64,000 bases of DNA from Cyclobacteriaceae bacterium. Lineage in GTDB: Bacteria > Bacteroidota > Bacteroidia > Cytophagales > Cyclobacteriaceae. The notes under the pieces were generated by a model. It had not been told where the DNA came from and made no database searches. It saw only the letters and a program-made list of their open reading frames with translations. Below, piece after piece: positions 7,828-16,687 of the stretch. Positions within the stretch are counted from its first letter, which is position 1, and every line of letters begins with the position of its first letter. Made by a program: the position numbers and the translations under genes. The DNA lies in contig JAHBTY010000003.1 in assembly GCA_019638355.1 (NCBI GenBank), positions 186,001 through 250,000 of the forward strand, given 5' to 3'.

Positions 7828-8070
7828 ATGATTCTGATCCGGGCTTTGTTATTGGCGTTTAATGTGGCTGTGGTAGCTTACCTGATCTACCGCATTCTAC
7901 AAATTCAAAAAACGGATCATCCCTATAAAACTTGGATAATACTAATCAGTATTTTTTTACTCTTGTTGCCCGCAACCATGTTAATGGGATTGGTACGACC
8001 ATCTGTTGTTTACGGGTTACTCTATCCCATCGCAATTGGTGTACATCTCTATTTGATTCGTAATTCGTAA
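7828..8070 (+). CDS. Small two- or three-helix membrane protein
   Basis: 80 residues and very hydrophobic. Helices are predicted at about residues 4-24 and 36-54, with a third stretch near 60-76. There are no conserved polar residues that suggest a function, and the family is not recognised. It is monocistronic, read divergently from the mntA-hepT-ispD string and ahead of the sugar acetyltransferase gene, which has its own promoter. Confidence 0.6.
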   Translation: MILIRALLLAFNVAVVAYLIYRILQIQKTDHPYKTWIILISIFLLLLPATMLMGLVRPSVVYGLLYPIAIGVHLYLIRNS

Positions 8071-8100
8071 AATCTTCATTCCGCATCGGCATCTATTCCC

Positions 8101-8108
8101 TACCTTTG
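8101..8108 (+). promoter_or_regulatory. -7 element (TACCTTTG)
   Basis: Perfect TAnnTTTG ending 4 bases before the ATG at 8113, predicting a leaderless transcript. Confidence 0.6.
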
Positions 8109-8112
8109 CGGT

Positions 8113-8748
8113 ATGGAAAATCCGGTTATAATTTTTGGAGCAAATGCTTTGGGTCGTGCGGCCCGCGAAATTTTTGAAACAAACGAAGTGGTGGTCTATG
8201 GCTTTCTAGACGACAATAAAAAATTGCATAACACCCAGCTTGATGAAGTTACCATCTTAGGCGATACCGATAACGATGGTTTTCTGAAACTGATTGGTAA
8301 AAAGTGCGAGGCCTTTGTGGCAATTGATGATAATAAATTACGCAAATCAATTGTAAAGATGTTGCAGGAAGTGCGCCATGTACAACCCGTTAATGCAATT
8401 CATTCGAAAGCAACTGTTTCGGTGTTGGCAGCCATTGGGCATGGAAATTTTATTGACTTCAATTCATACCTGGCACCGGGCTCTAAAGTTGGTAATCATT
8501 GTTTAATACATGCGAAAGCATTTATTGGCGTAGAAGCTTCGGTGGGCGATTTTGTGCAGATAGGTGCCGGTAGCAACATTAACGCAGGTGTTAAAATTGA
8601 AGACGAGGTTTTTATTGGTTCGGGCGTAACCATAGTTTCGGGTGTAACCATTGGTAAAGGTGCACGTATTGGTGCCGGTTCGGTTGTGGTGGCTCCGGTT
8701 AAAGCTGGCGAAACGGTGTTTGGCAATCCCGCGAAAGCGGTTAATTAA
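8113..8748 (+). CDS. PglD/NeuD-type sugar O- or N-acetyltransferase
   Basis: 211 residues. The N-terminal Rossmann-like domain (VIIFGANALGRAAREIFE; residues about 1-95) is the substrate-binding half of PglD/NeuD proteins. The C-terminal left-handed beta-helix is built of hexapeptide repeats (GSKVGNHCLI, GASVGDFVQI, GVTIGKGARIGAGSVV). Such enzymes acetylate nucleotide-sugar precursors of surface polysaccharides. The catalytic His expected at the helix edge may be the one in NHCLIHAKAF. No sugar-biosynthesis genes flank it, so its substrate is open. Confidence 0.85.
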   Translation: MENPVIIFGANALGRAAREIFETNEVVVYGFLDDNKKLHNTQLDEVTILGDTDNDGFLKLIGKKCEAFVAIDDNKLRKSIVKMLQEVRHVQPVNAIHSKATVSVLAAIGHGNFIDFNSYLAPGSKVGNHCLIHAKAFIGVEASVGDFVQIGAGSNINAGVKIEDEVFIGSGVTIVSGVTIGKGARIGAGSVVVAPVKAGETVFGNPAKAVN

Positions 8749-8802
8749 AAATTTAGAATTTAAGATTTAAAATTGACCGAGTAGCGGAGATGCGTGAACC
8801 TT

Positions 8803-8829
8803 AAATTTTGAATCCGAAATTTTAAATTC
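8803..8829. repeat. Copy of an AT-rich dispersed intergenic repeat
   Basis: An 18-base core (8803-8820) is the exact reverse complement of 3839-3856, the stretch directly after the acyltransferase gene. Both copies are intergenic and flanked by further AATTTAAAA-type sequence. Confidence 0.5.
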
Positions 8830-8834
8830 AATCT

Positions 8835-9689
8835 ATGAAAATCTCCGAAACCGATCTGATCTTAAATCCTGATGGCAGCGTGTACCACCTTAACCTGCTG
8901 CCAAAAAATATTTCAGATACGATTATTGCAGTGGGCGATCCCAGCCGCGTGTACATGGTTAGTCAATATTTCGATGAAGTAGAATTTGAAATGAACAAGC
9001 GCGAGTTCATCACGCATGTAGGCAAATACAAAGGCAAACGGATAACGGTTATCAGTACCGGTATAGGTTCCGACAACGTGGAAATTTTCTTTAATGAGTT
9101 GGATGCGTTGGTAAACATCGACCTGAAAACCCGTGAACCAAAATCGCGCAAGAAAAAATTGAAAGTAGTGCGCATCGGTACCTCTGGCGCATTGCAGGAA
9201 GATATTCCTGTAGGTACACATCTGCTTTCGGATTATGCAGTAGGTTTAGATAACCTGATGAACTTTTACGATTTGCCCATGGATGATTTTGAAACCGGGC
9301 TAGCGCACGATATTCAGAAAAAAACCGGGTTGCCATTTATGCCTTATGTAGTGCGTGGATCAGAAACATTGCGCGATCAGATTGAAAACGACATGCAGAT
9401 TGGTAATACGGTAACCTGTCCCGGTTTTTATGCACCCCAAGGTCGCGAGTTACGGTTGCCTATTCGCTTTCCAAAGTTGCTGGAGGACTTGAATTATTAT
9501 CACAAAGGCGATTTCTGGCTAACCAATTTCGAAATGGAAACTTCGGCCTATTATGCCTTTGGTAGATTGCTGGGTCATGAAGTACTGAGTGCGAATGCCA
9601 TTATTGCCAATCGTATCAAGAATAAATTCGCGAAAGACCCGAATAAAGTGGTTGAGAGTTTGATCAAAAAAGTATTGGATAGAATTTAA
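8835..9689 (+). CDS. Nucleoside phosphorylase (uridine phosphorylase-like)
   Basis: 284 residues of the PNP/UDP phosphorylase superfamily, which cleave a nucleoside with phosphate to base and ribose 1-phosphate. Visible landmarks are the N-terminal VGDPSRVYMV, the STGIGSDNVEIFF loop, the VRIGTSGALQ phosphate-binding block and the sugar-binding NFEMETSAYYAFG with its conserved Glu-Met-Glu. Cytoplasmic. Base specificity cannot be read from the sequence with confidence. Confidence 0.85.
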   Translation: MKISETDLILNPDGSVYHLNLLPKNISDTIIAVGDPSRVYMVSQYFDEVEFEMNKREFITHVGKYKGKRITVISTGIGSDNVEIFFNELDALVNIDLKTREPKSRKKKLKVVRIGTSGALQEDIPVGTHLLSDYAVGLDNLMNFYDLPMDDFETGLAHDIQKKTGLPFMPYVVRGSETLRDQIENDMQIGNTVTCPGFYAPQGRELRLPIRFPKLLEDLNYYHKGDFWLTNFEMETSAYYAFGRLLGHEVLSANAIIANRIKNKFAKDPNKVVESLIKKVLDRI

Positions 9690-9727
9690 CTCCCATGCAA
9701 TACTTTCGAATTCGTTTAATTATTTGA

Positions 9728-9982
9728 TCACATCGTGGAACTCATGCTCTCCATGCGCACAATGTGCTTGCTGGCGGTATAGGTATCGGTGTTATAGAAG
9801 CCCGATAAAATGCGGTGTGCAATCTGCTCCACAATTAATTCATCATCGGTTTTACCTTCTTTACCCCGCCAGAATACGCGTTGTGGATGGCGCCTCATAT
9901 CTTCCACGTATGCGCGTGCATGGTTAAACTGATCGTCAGTAAAAGTAATGGTAAAGCAGGTTTTAACTTTTTGGGTTTCCAT
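9728..9982 (-). CDS. Small conserved hypothetical protein
   Basis: 84 residues starting METQKVKTCFTITFTDDQFN. Mixed alpha/beta, no signal peptide or membrane segment; the family is not recognised. The reading frame continues 44 codons upstream to 10114. That extension is Cys-rich and compositionally different, and it overlaps the promoter region of the M16 peptidase, so the inner ATG at 9982 is preferred. Confidence 0.6.
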   Translation of the reverse strand: METQKVKTCFTITFTDDQFNHARAYVEDMRRHPQRVFWRGKEGKTDDELIVEQIAHRILSGFYNTDTYTASKHIVRMESMSSTM

Positions 9983-10123
9983 AATCCTGGGTTTGATTCG
10001 ACTAATTTCAATAATTGTGCCGCAGCACAAAGGCGATTTTACAAAAAACAGAAGTAACCTGTCAACTGCATTGCCCGTATGCGGGCATTTATGTTCGGGG
10101 TTGGTACAGCGCACCGCAAAGAT

Positions 10124-10131
10124 TACTTTTG
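10124..10131 (+). promoter_or_regulatory. -7 element (TACTTTTG)
   Basis: Perfect TAnnTTTG ending 10 bases before the ATG at 10142. It decides between that ATG and an upstream in-frame ATG at 10079. Confidence 0.6.
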
Positions 10132-10141
10132 CAGTTCGCTT

Positions 10142-11389
10142 ATGAGAGAGTACGAGATTTATACATTAAAAAACGGAATTCGTGTAATACACAACCGGGT
10201 TACCACTACCAAAATTGTTCACTGCGGCATCATGCTGGATATTGGTAGTCGCGATGAAACACCCGCCAACCAGGGCATTGCCCATTTCTGGGAACACATG
10301 GCCTTTAAAGGTACACGCAAACGTAAAGCATTTCATATCATTAACCGGTTAGAATCGCTGGGTGGTGAATTGAATGCCTACACCGACAAAGAAAAGATTT
10401 TATTCTACGCGTCTTTGCGCGATGATTATTTTGAGCGCGCCATTGAATTACTAACCGACATCACCTTCGATTCAGTTTTTCCGGCTTCGCAGATTGAGCG
10501 TGAGCGGCAGGTGATACTGGAAGAAATGATGATGTACATGGACGATCCGGACGATTCGCTGCAAGATGAATTTGATGGGGTTATCTTTTCAGGACACTCA
10601 CTCGGCATGAATATTCTCGGTACTGAAAAGACGGTACGCACTTTCAAGCGAAATAACTTTCAGCAGTTTATTCGTGAACACGTAGACACGAGGCGGGTTG
10701 TGTTTTCGTGTGTGGGTAATATTCCAATGGAGCAAGTAATTAAACTGGCCGAAAAATACCTGGGTGCAATACCGTCATTACGGTCGAAGAAAAAGCGCAT
10801 TCCGTTTAAGGGCTATAAGCCTCGCGAAATAGTATTGAAGCGCCCGGTAAAACAAGCACGATGTGCCATCGGTCGGCCAGCCTATTCATTTACCGATGCA
10901 AAGCGTAGTCCGTTCTACATGCTCACCAGCATTTTGGGTGGTTCGGGCATGAACTCACGTTTAAATCTGGCACTACGCGAAAAGCATGGCTTTGTTTATT
11001 CAATCGGTGCCCAATATGTTCCCTTTACCGATACCGGGTTGTTTGCCATTACGTTTGGAACCGAACCCAAACAACTAAAGCGAAGCCTTGTATTAATAAA
11101 ACAAGAACTGAAAAAGCTTTACGATGCCCCCATGGGTGTAAAACAATTGTCATCATCAAAAGAACAATTGCTGGGGCAGATTGCCATGGCCGAAGAAAAC
11201 AACGTGAGTTTTATGATGATGATGGCCCGTAATATTCTGGATCAGGGTCGCGTAACGTCTATGGATGAAATTTTTGATCGCGTAAAAAATACTTCTGCCC
11301 AACAGTTACAACAATTAGCATTCGAAATGTTTGATGAAGACAAACTCAGTTACCTGATTATGGAACCCGCACATGGAGTTTCTGCCTGA
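10142..11389 (+). CDS. M16 family zinc metallopeptidase
   Basis: 415 residues, one M16 unit pair (PqqL/insulinase-like fold). The inverted zinc motif HXXEH is present as HFWEH (His48, Glu51, His52), with the downstream acidic ligand in the RQVILEEMMMY segment. A C-terminal inactive-type M16 half contains GGSGMNSRLNLALREKHGFVYSI, including the R..Y substrate pair. No signal peptide. Processing peptidases of this family cut small peptides or leader segments. It overlaps the next gene by 17 bases, so the two are probably co-translated. Confidence 0.88.
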   Translation: MREYEIYTLKNGIRVIHNRVTTTKIVHCGIMLDIGSRDETPANQGIAHFWEHMAFKGTRKRKAFHIINRLESLGGELNAYTDKEKILFYASLRDDYFERAIELLTDITFDSVFPASQIERERQVILEEMMMYMDDPDDSLQDEFDGVIFSGHSLGMNILGTEKTVRTFKRNNFQQFIREHVDTRRVVFSCVGNIPMEQVIKLAEKYLGAIPSLRSKKKRIPFKGYKPREIVLKRPVKQARCAIGRPAYSFTDAKRSPFYMLTSILGGSGMNSRLNLALREKHGFVYSIGAQYVPFTDTGLFAITFGTEPKQLKRSLVLIKQELKKLYDAPMGVKQLSSSKEQLLGQIAMAEENNVSFMMMMARNILDQGRVTSMDEIFDRVKNTSAQQLQQLAFEMFDEDKLSYLIMEPAHGVSA

Positions 11390-12008
11390 CGATATTGCTG
11401 CTTACGTGCAGGCGCATACCGCTGCCGAACCAGAACTGCTTAAAAAGATAGCTCGTGATACGCATGCGCAGGTGCTTAAACCCCGCATGCTTTCGGGTAA
11501 TGTGCAGGGTCGGTTTCTTTCGCTGATCAGTAAGTTGATGCAGCCCAAATTGATTTTGGAGATAGGCACCTATACCGGTTACTCTGCTATTTGTTTGGCC
11601 GAAGGCCTTGCTGCCGATGGTAAACTGATTACCATCGATGTTAATGAAGAGTTGGAAAATCGTGTGCGTGGTTACTTTGAGCTGGCCGGTTTAAAAAACA
11701 TAATTGATTACCGTATTGGCAACGCACTGAATTTACTGCCGGCTATCCACGAAACGGTTGATCTGGTATTTATTGATGCCGATAAGGAGAACTATCTGAA
11801 CTATTATAACCTGATTTTTGATAAAGTACGATCTGGCGGACTTATTCTGGCCGATAATGTATTGTGGAGTGGAAAAATTACTCAGGGTAAAACCGATAAG
11901 GACACCCGCGCCCTTCAGCAGTTTAACGATGCTGTGGTTGCTGATACCCGGGTGGAGTGTATGTTGCTCCCCTTGCGGGATGGGATTATGATGGCGCGCA
12001 AGAAATAA
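11373..12008 (+). CDS. SAM-dependent O-methyltransferase (CCoAOMT-like)
   Basis: 211 residues with a class I methyltransferase fold. The SAM loop is LEIGTYTGYSAICLAEGL, followed by the acidic ITIDVNEELE strand and the metal-binding VFIDADKENYLNYY of the cation-dependent O-methyltransferase family; LADNVLWSGKI is also typical. It likely methylates a catechol-type or related hydroxyl; the substrate is unknown. It starts inside the end of the M16 peptidase gene. Confidence 0.87.
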   Translation: MEFLPDDIAAYVQAHTAAEPELLKKIARDTHAQVLKPRMLSGNVQGRFLSLISKLMQPKLILEIGTYTGYSAICLAEGLAADGKLITIDVNEELENRVRGYFELAGLKNIIDYRIGNALNLLPAIHETVDLVFIDADKENYLNYYNLIFDKVRSGGLILADNVLWSGKITQGKTDKDTRALQQFNDAVVADTRVECMLLPLRDGIMMARKK

Positions 12009-12012
12009 AAAC

Positions 12013-12396
12013 TCACCAAAGAAGTTTTGTAGGGTACTTTGAGAAGATAGCGTCTTTGCTCAACAGTATGAGTTTATCAACGACTGCCTGACTAACCAGT
12101 AACCTGTCGAATGGATCGCGATGATGTAATTCGAGCTTAGCTAATTGTTCAATATGGTAAATGGTAATGGGTAATATGATAAACCCGTCTTTATCCGCTT
12201 GTTTATACAAATCTTGAATGGACACAGTAAGTTGGAGTTTACCGAGATTGGCTTTAATGGCTACCTCCCAAAAAGATGCTATGCTTATAAACTTATCCTC
12301 ATCAGGATTACTTATGCAAAACTTGGCTTTTTCTGAAAGTTGATCGCTTCCTTGAGCAAACCATAAAAAAGTATGGGTATCAAGTAGGTACGGCAT
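12013..12396 (-). CDS. VapC-family PIN-domain toxin
   Basis: 127 residues. PIN-domain RNase with the acidic residues expected for Mg binding: Asp in LLDTHTFLWF, Glu in ASFWEVAIK and Asp in HRDPFDRLLVSQA. VapC toxins cleave tRNA or rRNA. Its ATG overlaps the antitoxin stop in a TAATG arrangement. The converging O-methyltransferase gene ends 4 bases away. Active-site residues look intact. Confidence 0.88.
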   Translation of the reverse strand: MPYLLDTHTFLWFAQGSDQLSEKAKFCISNPDEDKFISIASFWEVAIKANLGKLQLTVSIQDLYKQADKDGFIILPITIYHIEQLAKLELHHRDPFDRLLVSQAVVDKLILLSKDAIFSKYPTKLLW

Positions 12397-12596
12397 TACA
12401 TATATTCCTTGAAATCTTCCAAAGGAGCATCGAAGTCATCAGCGAGCTGGATCTTACCTTTAAGAGATCCGAATTTTGGAGTTTTCTTTTGATCTTTAGG
12501 GGTATTGCTGATCAAGGAATCAACAAAGTCATTCACTTTTTTCTTAAGATCATCTGGCAAGAACTCAAGTTTAGTATTTAGAGATAGTGCTTTCAT
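12396..12596 (-). CDS. VapB-type antitoxin (DUF2281-like)
   Basis: 66 residues starting MKALSLNTKLEFLPDDLKKK. The C-terminal FGSLKGKIQLADDFDAPLED tail is typical of the antitoxin partners of PIN toxins and should wrap the toxin. The frame is open 22 codons further upstream, but a TATCTTTG promoter element (12603-12610, minus strand) sits there, so the start at 12596 is chosen. Such antitoxins usually repress their own promoter. Confidence 0.82.
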   Translation of the reverse strand: MKALSLNTKLEFLPDDLKKKVNDFVDSLISNTPKDQKKTPKFGSLKGKIQLADDFDAPLEDFKEYM

Positions 12597-12602
12597 CTTC
12601 GT

Positions 12603-12610
12603 CAAAGATA
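12603..12610 (-). promoter_or_regulatory. -7 element of the vapBC operon (TATCTTTG)
   Basis: Perfect TAnnTTTG on the minus strand, ending 6 bases before the antitoxin ATG at 12596. Confidence 0.6.
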
Positions 12611-12724
12611 AACTTTTTGAATGAAATTGGATACATAAGTTTCTATTTGGGTCAAAGGCCACTTCCTTCTATACGAAAGGATAATTGATACCGTTACCCT
12701 ATTTCAATTCCTGATCTTTTCACG

Positions 12725-12732
12725 TAATTTTG
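12725..12732 (+). promoter_or_regulatory. -7 element (TAATTTTG)
   Basis: Perfect TAnnTTTG ending 6 bases before the ATG at 12739. The in-frame TTG at 12730 is part of the element. Confidence 0.6.
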
Positions 12733-12738
12733 AACCCA

Positions 12739-14496
12739 ATGAGATTTTTTGCAGCCGCACTCATTTTTTTCGGAGTTGCTGCCTCAAACGCCCAAACTCC
12801 TGAAGTGCCACATAAAATGCATTTCGCTGACATGACGCTCACCATCCGAGACGATGCCAGACGCGAAATTCAAAAAGATGTAGATGCACTTACGCAGCAT
12901 CCCCGCTACTTTAATATTAAAGTAGAGCGGGCCAAAACCTATTTCCCGATTATTGAAAAAATTTTTGAAGAAGAACGCCTTCCGCTGGACTTCAAATACC
13001 TGGTGTTGCAGGAAAGTGCCTTGATTGCCGATGCGGTTTCGGTTAGTAATGCCGTTGGGTTCTGGCAGTTTAAAGACTTTACAGCATTGGAAATGGGTTT
13101 GCGGGTAGATAAAGAAGTGGATGAGCGCATGAACATCCATTCCGCTACGCGTGCAGCGGCCCGGTATCTCAAGAAAAACAATTTCATATTCAACAACTGG
13201 TTGCTTGCGTTGCAATCGTATCAAATGGGTGGTGGCGGAGTGCAGCGATCGGTTGGCGATAAATACAATGGAGCCCGCCACATGGAAATTACAGCGGATA
13301 CCTACTGGTATATTAAAAAATACCTGGCTCACAAAGTAGCCTTTGAAAACGCTGTGAAAGGCGAGCCTGTGCTGAAGGTTTCGCACTATCCGATTACATC
13401 CGCCAAAAGTTTTTCAGAATTGGCAAATGAACTTGCCCTGGAAGAATCACTTTTGCGCGATTACAATAAATGGGTACGCAAGGACAAAATACCGGCCGAT
13501 AAGACCTATGTAGTTGTTATTCCCACAGGTACTTTATCTTCTGATTTTAACACACTCAACATTGCCTCTACTTCAAAACCAGAGGTTATTGAAGTTAAGC
13601 CCACCGCCCGTACCGAAAAGAAAAGACACAACAATATAATGGCCATACAGGCAATGCCTGGCGAAACGGCCACCGAGCTCGCAAAACGAGCGGGAATTGG
13701 TATTACTGAATTCCTGAAATACAACGAGATAGCAATTGATCATTCCGTTTCGGCAGGAACTTATTATTATCTGGCCCGAAAAAAAACCAGGTTACCAGGC
13801 GAGAGCTATACTGCCAAAGCCGGTGACGATTTGTGGTTAGTGAGTCAAATAACAGGGGTACAACTCAAACGCCTAAAGAGATTTAATAAACACCTTACCG
13901 GGTTGTTAAAACCAGGCGATGTAGTACGTTTGGATAACACAAAACCAACAACCACTCCTGCAGTGCCAGTTCTGGAGCCTGTAATAGAAGAGACCTCGGT
14001 AATCGCAGCCGTAGATTCCGACTCGTTTTTTAATTGGGACGTACGGCCCAAAGAAGATATTGCCGAAAAACAACAACCCGTTATTCAACCAGAAATACAA
14101 AAAAAAATAATGAAGGATTCTTTCCGGTTAGAATTGCGGCAGGCAGATTCATCCCGGCAGCAACCCACATCGCACCTGGTAAAACAAGGTGAAACATTGT
14201 ATGCGATTGCCCGACAATACCAGGTAGGAGTTACCGACCTGGTAGAATGGAATTCATTGGATCTTACCACTGGTATTAAACCCAACCAGGTATTGCTTTT
14301 GAAACCGTCCGAAAAACCACCAGCCCACACACAAAATTCGCAACCTCAGTTTATTGTGCATGAAGTGCGCGAATCTGATACGCTATACAGCGTGGCCAGG
14401 CAGTATAACGTTACCATCAAGGACATAATGGAATGGAATAAAAAAGAAGATTTTAAACTTGCCCGGGGTGAAAAGCTTAAAATACGTACCCAATAA
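12739..14496 (+). CDS. LysM-containing lytic transglycosylase (MltD-like)
   Basis: 585 residues. A signal peptide (1-18, ASNAQ) is followed by an SLT domain (about 60-215). The catalytic Glu92 is in LVLQESAL, with the family motifs SNAVGFWQF and ALQSYQMGGGGV. Then comes a poorly conserved LysM-like stretch (about 220-265) and at least four LysM repeats (about 295-345, 350-395, 470-515 and 525-580; for example HLVKQGETLYAIARQYQVGV). It cleaves peptidoglycan glycan strands in the periplasm and is anchored to the wall by LysM. Having four or five LysM units is at the high end for MltD-like enzymes. Confidence 0.9.
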   Translation: MRFFAAALIFFGVAASNAQTPEVPHKMHFADMTLTIRDDARREIQKDVDALTQHPRYFNIKVERAKTYFPIIEKIFEEERLPLDFKYLVLQESALIADAVSVSNAVGFWQFKDFTALEMGLRVDKEVDERMNIHSATRAAARYLKKNNFIFNNWLLALQSYQMGGGGVQRSVGDKYNGARHMEITADTYWYIKKYLAHKVAFENAVKGEPVLKVSHYPITSAKSFSELANELALEESLLRDYNKWVRKDKIPADKTYVVVIPTGTLSSDFNTLNIASTSKPEVIEVKPTARTEKKRHNNIMAIQAMPGETATELAKRAGIGITEFLKYNEIAIDHSVSAGTYYYLARKKTRLPGESYTAKAGDDLWLVSQITGVQLKRLKRFNKHLTGLLKPGDVVRLDNTKPTTTPAVPVLEPVIEETSVIAAVDSDSFFNWDVRPKEDIAEKQQPVIQPEIQKKIMKDSFRLELRQADSSRQQPTSHLVKQGETLYAIARQYQVGVTDLVEWNSLDLTTGIKPNQVLLLKPSEKPPAHTQNSQPQFIVHEVRESDTLYSVARQYNVTIKDIMEWNKKEDFKLARGEKLKIRTQ

Positions 14497-14581
14497 CTTC
14501 TTGTTTTTTTACTTTTTTGAATAAATACTTACGTGCAACTCTAACAACAGGGCCAAAAGTTTAGGAACTGCCAAAAAAGAA

Positions 14582-14589
14582 TAATTTTG
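14582..14589 (+). promoter_or_regulatory. -7 element (TAATTTTG)
   Basis: Perfect TAnnTTTG about 43 bases before the response-regulator start. This promoter would leave a leader of some 35 to 40 bases, longer than most in the window. Confidence 0.5.
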
Positions 14590-14632
14590 CAACAGTTGAA
14601 AAGTGCAGGGACTATACTAAAGCAGGTTGTAC

Positions 14633-15049
14633 ATGGAAATGGCCGCAATTAAAACGATTGATCTGGTATTGCTGGTTGATGACAACGACACTGATAATTT
14701 TATCAGTAAGCGGATTATTGAAATTACGAAGTTTGCAAGGCGTGTGGAGGTTAAAAGCTCGGGTAAAGGAGCATTGGACTACCTGAAACAACATCAGCAC
14801 GAACCCGAAAACATCCCCAACCTTATATTTTTGGATATCAATATGCCGATTGTAGATGGCTTTGTGTTTTTATATGAGTTTGAAAAATTCAATGAGCTCG
14901 TTAGAAGCAAATGCAAAGTTATTATCCTCTCCAGTTCTGATAACAAACGCGATATTGATAAGATTGTTAATAACAATCATGTAATCAAGTTTATAACCAA
15001 GCCGCTAACCGAAGTAGCGCTTGACGAAATCAGATTAAACAATATCTGA
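14633..15049 (+). CDS. Single-domain response regulator (CheY-like)
   Basis: About 138 residues, receiver domain only. The acidic pair is in VLLVDDNDTDNFISKRI, the phosphoacceptor Asp in NLIFLDINMPIVDGF, Ser in IILSSS and the conserved Lys in FITKPL. There is no output domain, so it acts through protein contact, probably with a hybrid kinase encoded elsewhere. ATGs at 14633 and 14639 are equally plausible starts. No kinase is adjacent. Confidence 0.85.
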   Translation: MEMAAIKTIDLVLLVDDNDTDNFISKRIIEITKFARRVEVKSSGKGALDYLKQHQHEPENIPNLIFLDINMPIVDGFVFLYEFEKFNELVRSKCKVIILSSSDNKRDIDKIVNNNHVIKFITKPLTEVALDEIRLNNI

Positions 15050-15084
15050 CAAGGTTTTTCAACTTAAGCATTTCGGTTATTTCT

Positions 15085-15092
15085 TATTTTTG
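15085..15092 (+). promoter_or_regulatory. -7 element (TATTTTTG)
   Basis: Perfect TAnnTTTG 18 bases before the ATG pair at 15111/15114. Confidence 0.55.
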
Positions 15093-15110
15093 TATCCGAA
15101 ATTCAAAAAA

Positions 15111-16040
15111 ATGATGAAAACCACCCTCTTCTCTTTAAAAAGGCCTCTTTTTGCGGGTTTGCTTGTATCATTTTCCTTCCTGGCTTCGGCCCAGGTGGTA
15201 AAAGTTGATTCAACCAGCAATTGGAAAAAAGCATTTAAAGCTGGATTAAATATTAATCAAGCCTCTTTTACTTCAAATTGGAAGGCCGGTGGTGTTAACT
15301 CAATTGGCTTCAATGGATTTTTGAACTACAAGGCCAACTATAAAAAAGAGAAAAACTCGTGGGATAACGAGTTGGACTTCTTGTATGGGATGGTTAACAA
15401 CCAAGGCCAGGGTTACCGCAAAACTTTAGACCGGATTTTTATGCAGACCAAATACGGTCGCGAACTTAATTCAAAATGGAGTTTTACAACCTCGCTTTCG
15501 TTTTTATCGCAGTTTGCCAAAGGGTATAGTTATGCCAAGGATGCAAATGGCGTGGAGCAGGCCACACTAATCTCAGATATTTTTGCACCGGCCTTTGTTA
15601 CTTCAGCCTGGGGTTTTGAATACAAGCCCGTTGACTTTTTTAAAGTAAACCTTTCACCTTTCTCGCCACGCGTAACTATTGTTGCTGATAACAATGGTCG
15701 CTTTGATGCAGTTAGTACCTCCAATCCTTATGGAGTTACTGTAAATGAAAATACCCGCTTCGAATGGCTGGCCTTCCAGATGGTTGCCGAATTTAACAAA
15801 GACATTGCCGAAAATATAAACCTGAAGTGGCGGTATGTCGTATTTGCCAACTACGAAACACTCGAAGCAAAAACAATCGACCATCGGTTAGATCTTAACC
15901 TTACCGCTAAAGTTAATAAGTTCGTAAACGTATCGTTGGGTGGCATTTTAGTATATGATTTCGATCAGGATAGTGGCGTGCAACTAAGCCAGGCCTTCTC
16001 GTTAGGTGTACTTTACACCTTTCAAAACTTTGATAAATAA
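15111..16040 (+). CDS. DUF3078 outer-membrane-type protein
   Basis: About 309 residues. The signal peptide ends at ASAQ. A beta-strand-rich body with alternating aromatic residues follows, starting WKKAFKAGLNINQASFTSNW, a hallmark of DUF3078. It ends in an aromatic-terminated strand (SLGVLYTFQNF), as beta-barrel proteins do. Function unknown; likely an outer-membrane barrel. The start at 15111 is used because the upstream TTG lies in the -7 element. Monocistronic. Confidence 0.85.
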   Translation: MMKTTLFSLKRPLFAGLLVSFSFLASAQVVKVDSTSNWKKAFKAGLNINQASFTSNWKAGGVNSIGFNGFLNYKANYKKEKNSWDNELDFLYGMVNNQGQGYRKTLDRIFMQTKYGRELNSKWSFTTSLSFLSQFAKGYSYAKDANGVEQATLISDIFAPAFVTSAWGFEYKPVDFFKVNLSPFSPRVTIVADNNGRFDAVSTSNPYGVTVNENTRFEWLAFQMVAEFNKDIAENINLKWRYVVFANYETLEAKTIDHRLDLNLTAKVNKFVNVSLGGILVYDFDQDSGVQLSQAFSLGVLYTFQNFDK

Positions 16041-16104
16041 GGGCGCAAAACACGGATTGCTGAGTACATAAAAATTTAAACTTCTAAGTTGGTTTTATAT
16101 CCTT

Positions 16105-16617
16105 ATGATTCGTGTTGAGCAAGCCAGTTTTGAGCAGCTGCCTGCCATGCAGCAGGTAGCCATTACTTCCTACACTGATACATTTGCCGATTCGAATACG
16201 CCCGAAAACCTGAAAGCTTTTCTTGACTCGACTTACAATCTGCCACAACTGGTACGCGAATTTCATGAACCGGGTTCCAAACTTTACCTGGCGGTGGATG
16301 AAAACGATGTAGTTGGTTTTGTGCGATTACGACAAAGTAACGAGGTGATTTCCTATCTGGGTGAAAACACCATTGAATTACAACGCCTTTATGTACTCCC
16401 TGCGGCCCAGGGAAAATCGGTTGGTAAATTACTAATGGCGCAAGCTGTGGAGTATGCCATAGCTAATAAGTTTGAATGGATATGGCTGGGTGTGTGGGAA
16501 AAAAATTACAAGGCACAAAAGTTTTACGAGCGCTGGGGTTTTGAGCGGTTCTCTGAACACACTTTTTGGATGGGGGATGATCCGCAGGTGGATTGGTTGC
16601 TTAAGAAAAAACTTTAA
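16105..16617 (+). CDS. GNAT family N-acetyltransferase
   Basis: 170 residues. The acetyl-CoA-binding core is ELQRLYVLPAAQGKSVGKLL, the Q/RxxGxG/A-type pyrophosphate loop, followed by IWLGVWEKNYKAQKFYERWG, the typical motif B helix. The acceptor substrate is unknown. The family includes polyamine and small-molecule acetylases. It stands alone, between the DUF3078 gene and the HerA-like gene. Confidence 0.85.
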   Translation: MIRVEQASFEQLPAMQQVAITSYTDTFADSNTPENLKAFLDSTYNLPQLVREFHEPGSKLYLAVDENDVVGFVRLRQSNEVISYLGENTIELQRLYVLPAAQGKSVGKLLMAQAVEYAIANKFEWIWLGVWEKNYKAQKFYERWGFERFSEHTFWMGDDPQVDWLLKKKL

Positions 16618-16687
16618 CCTGAAAAACTATCCCTCCAATTTTTTAGGGTTAATTTCCCATTGTAAAAGAGTTCAAACCTAATTGAGC

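Noticed and set aside
12013-12596. vapBC as a decayed pair like the second copy
   Set aside because: Toxin acidic residues and both frames are intact here.
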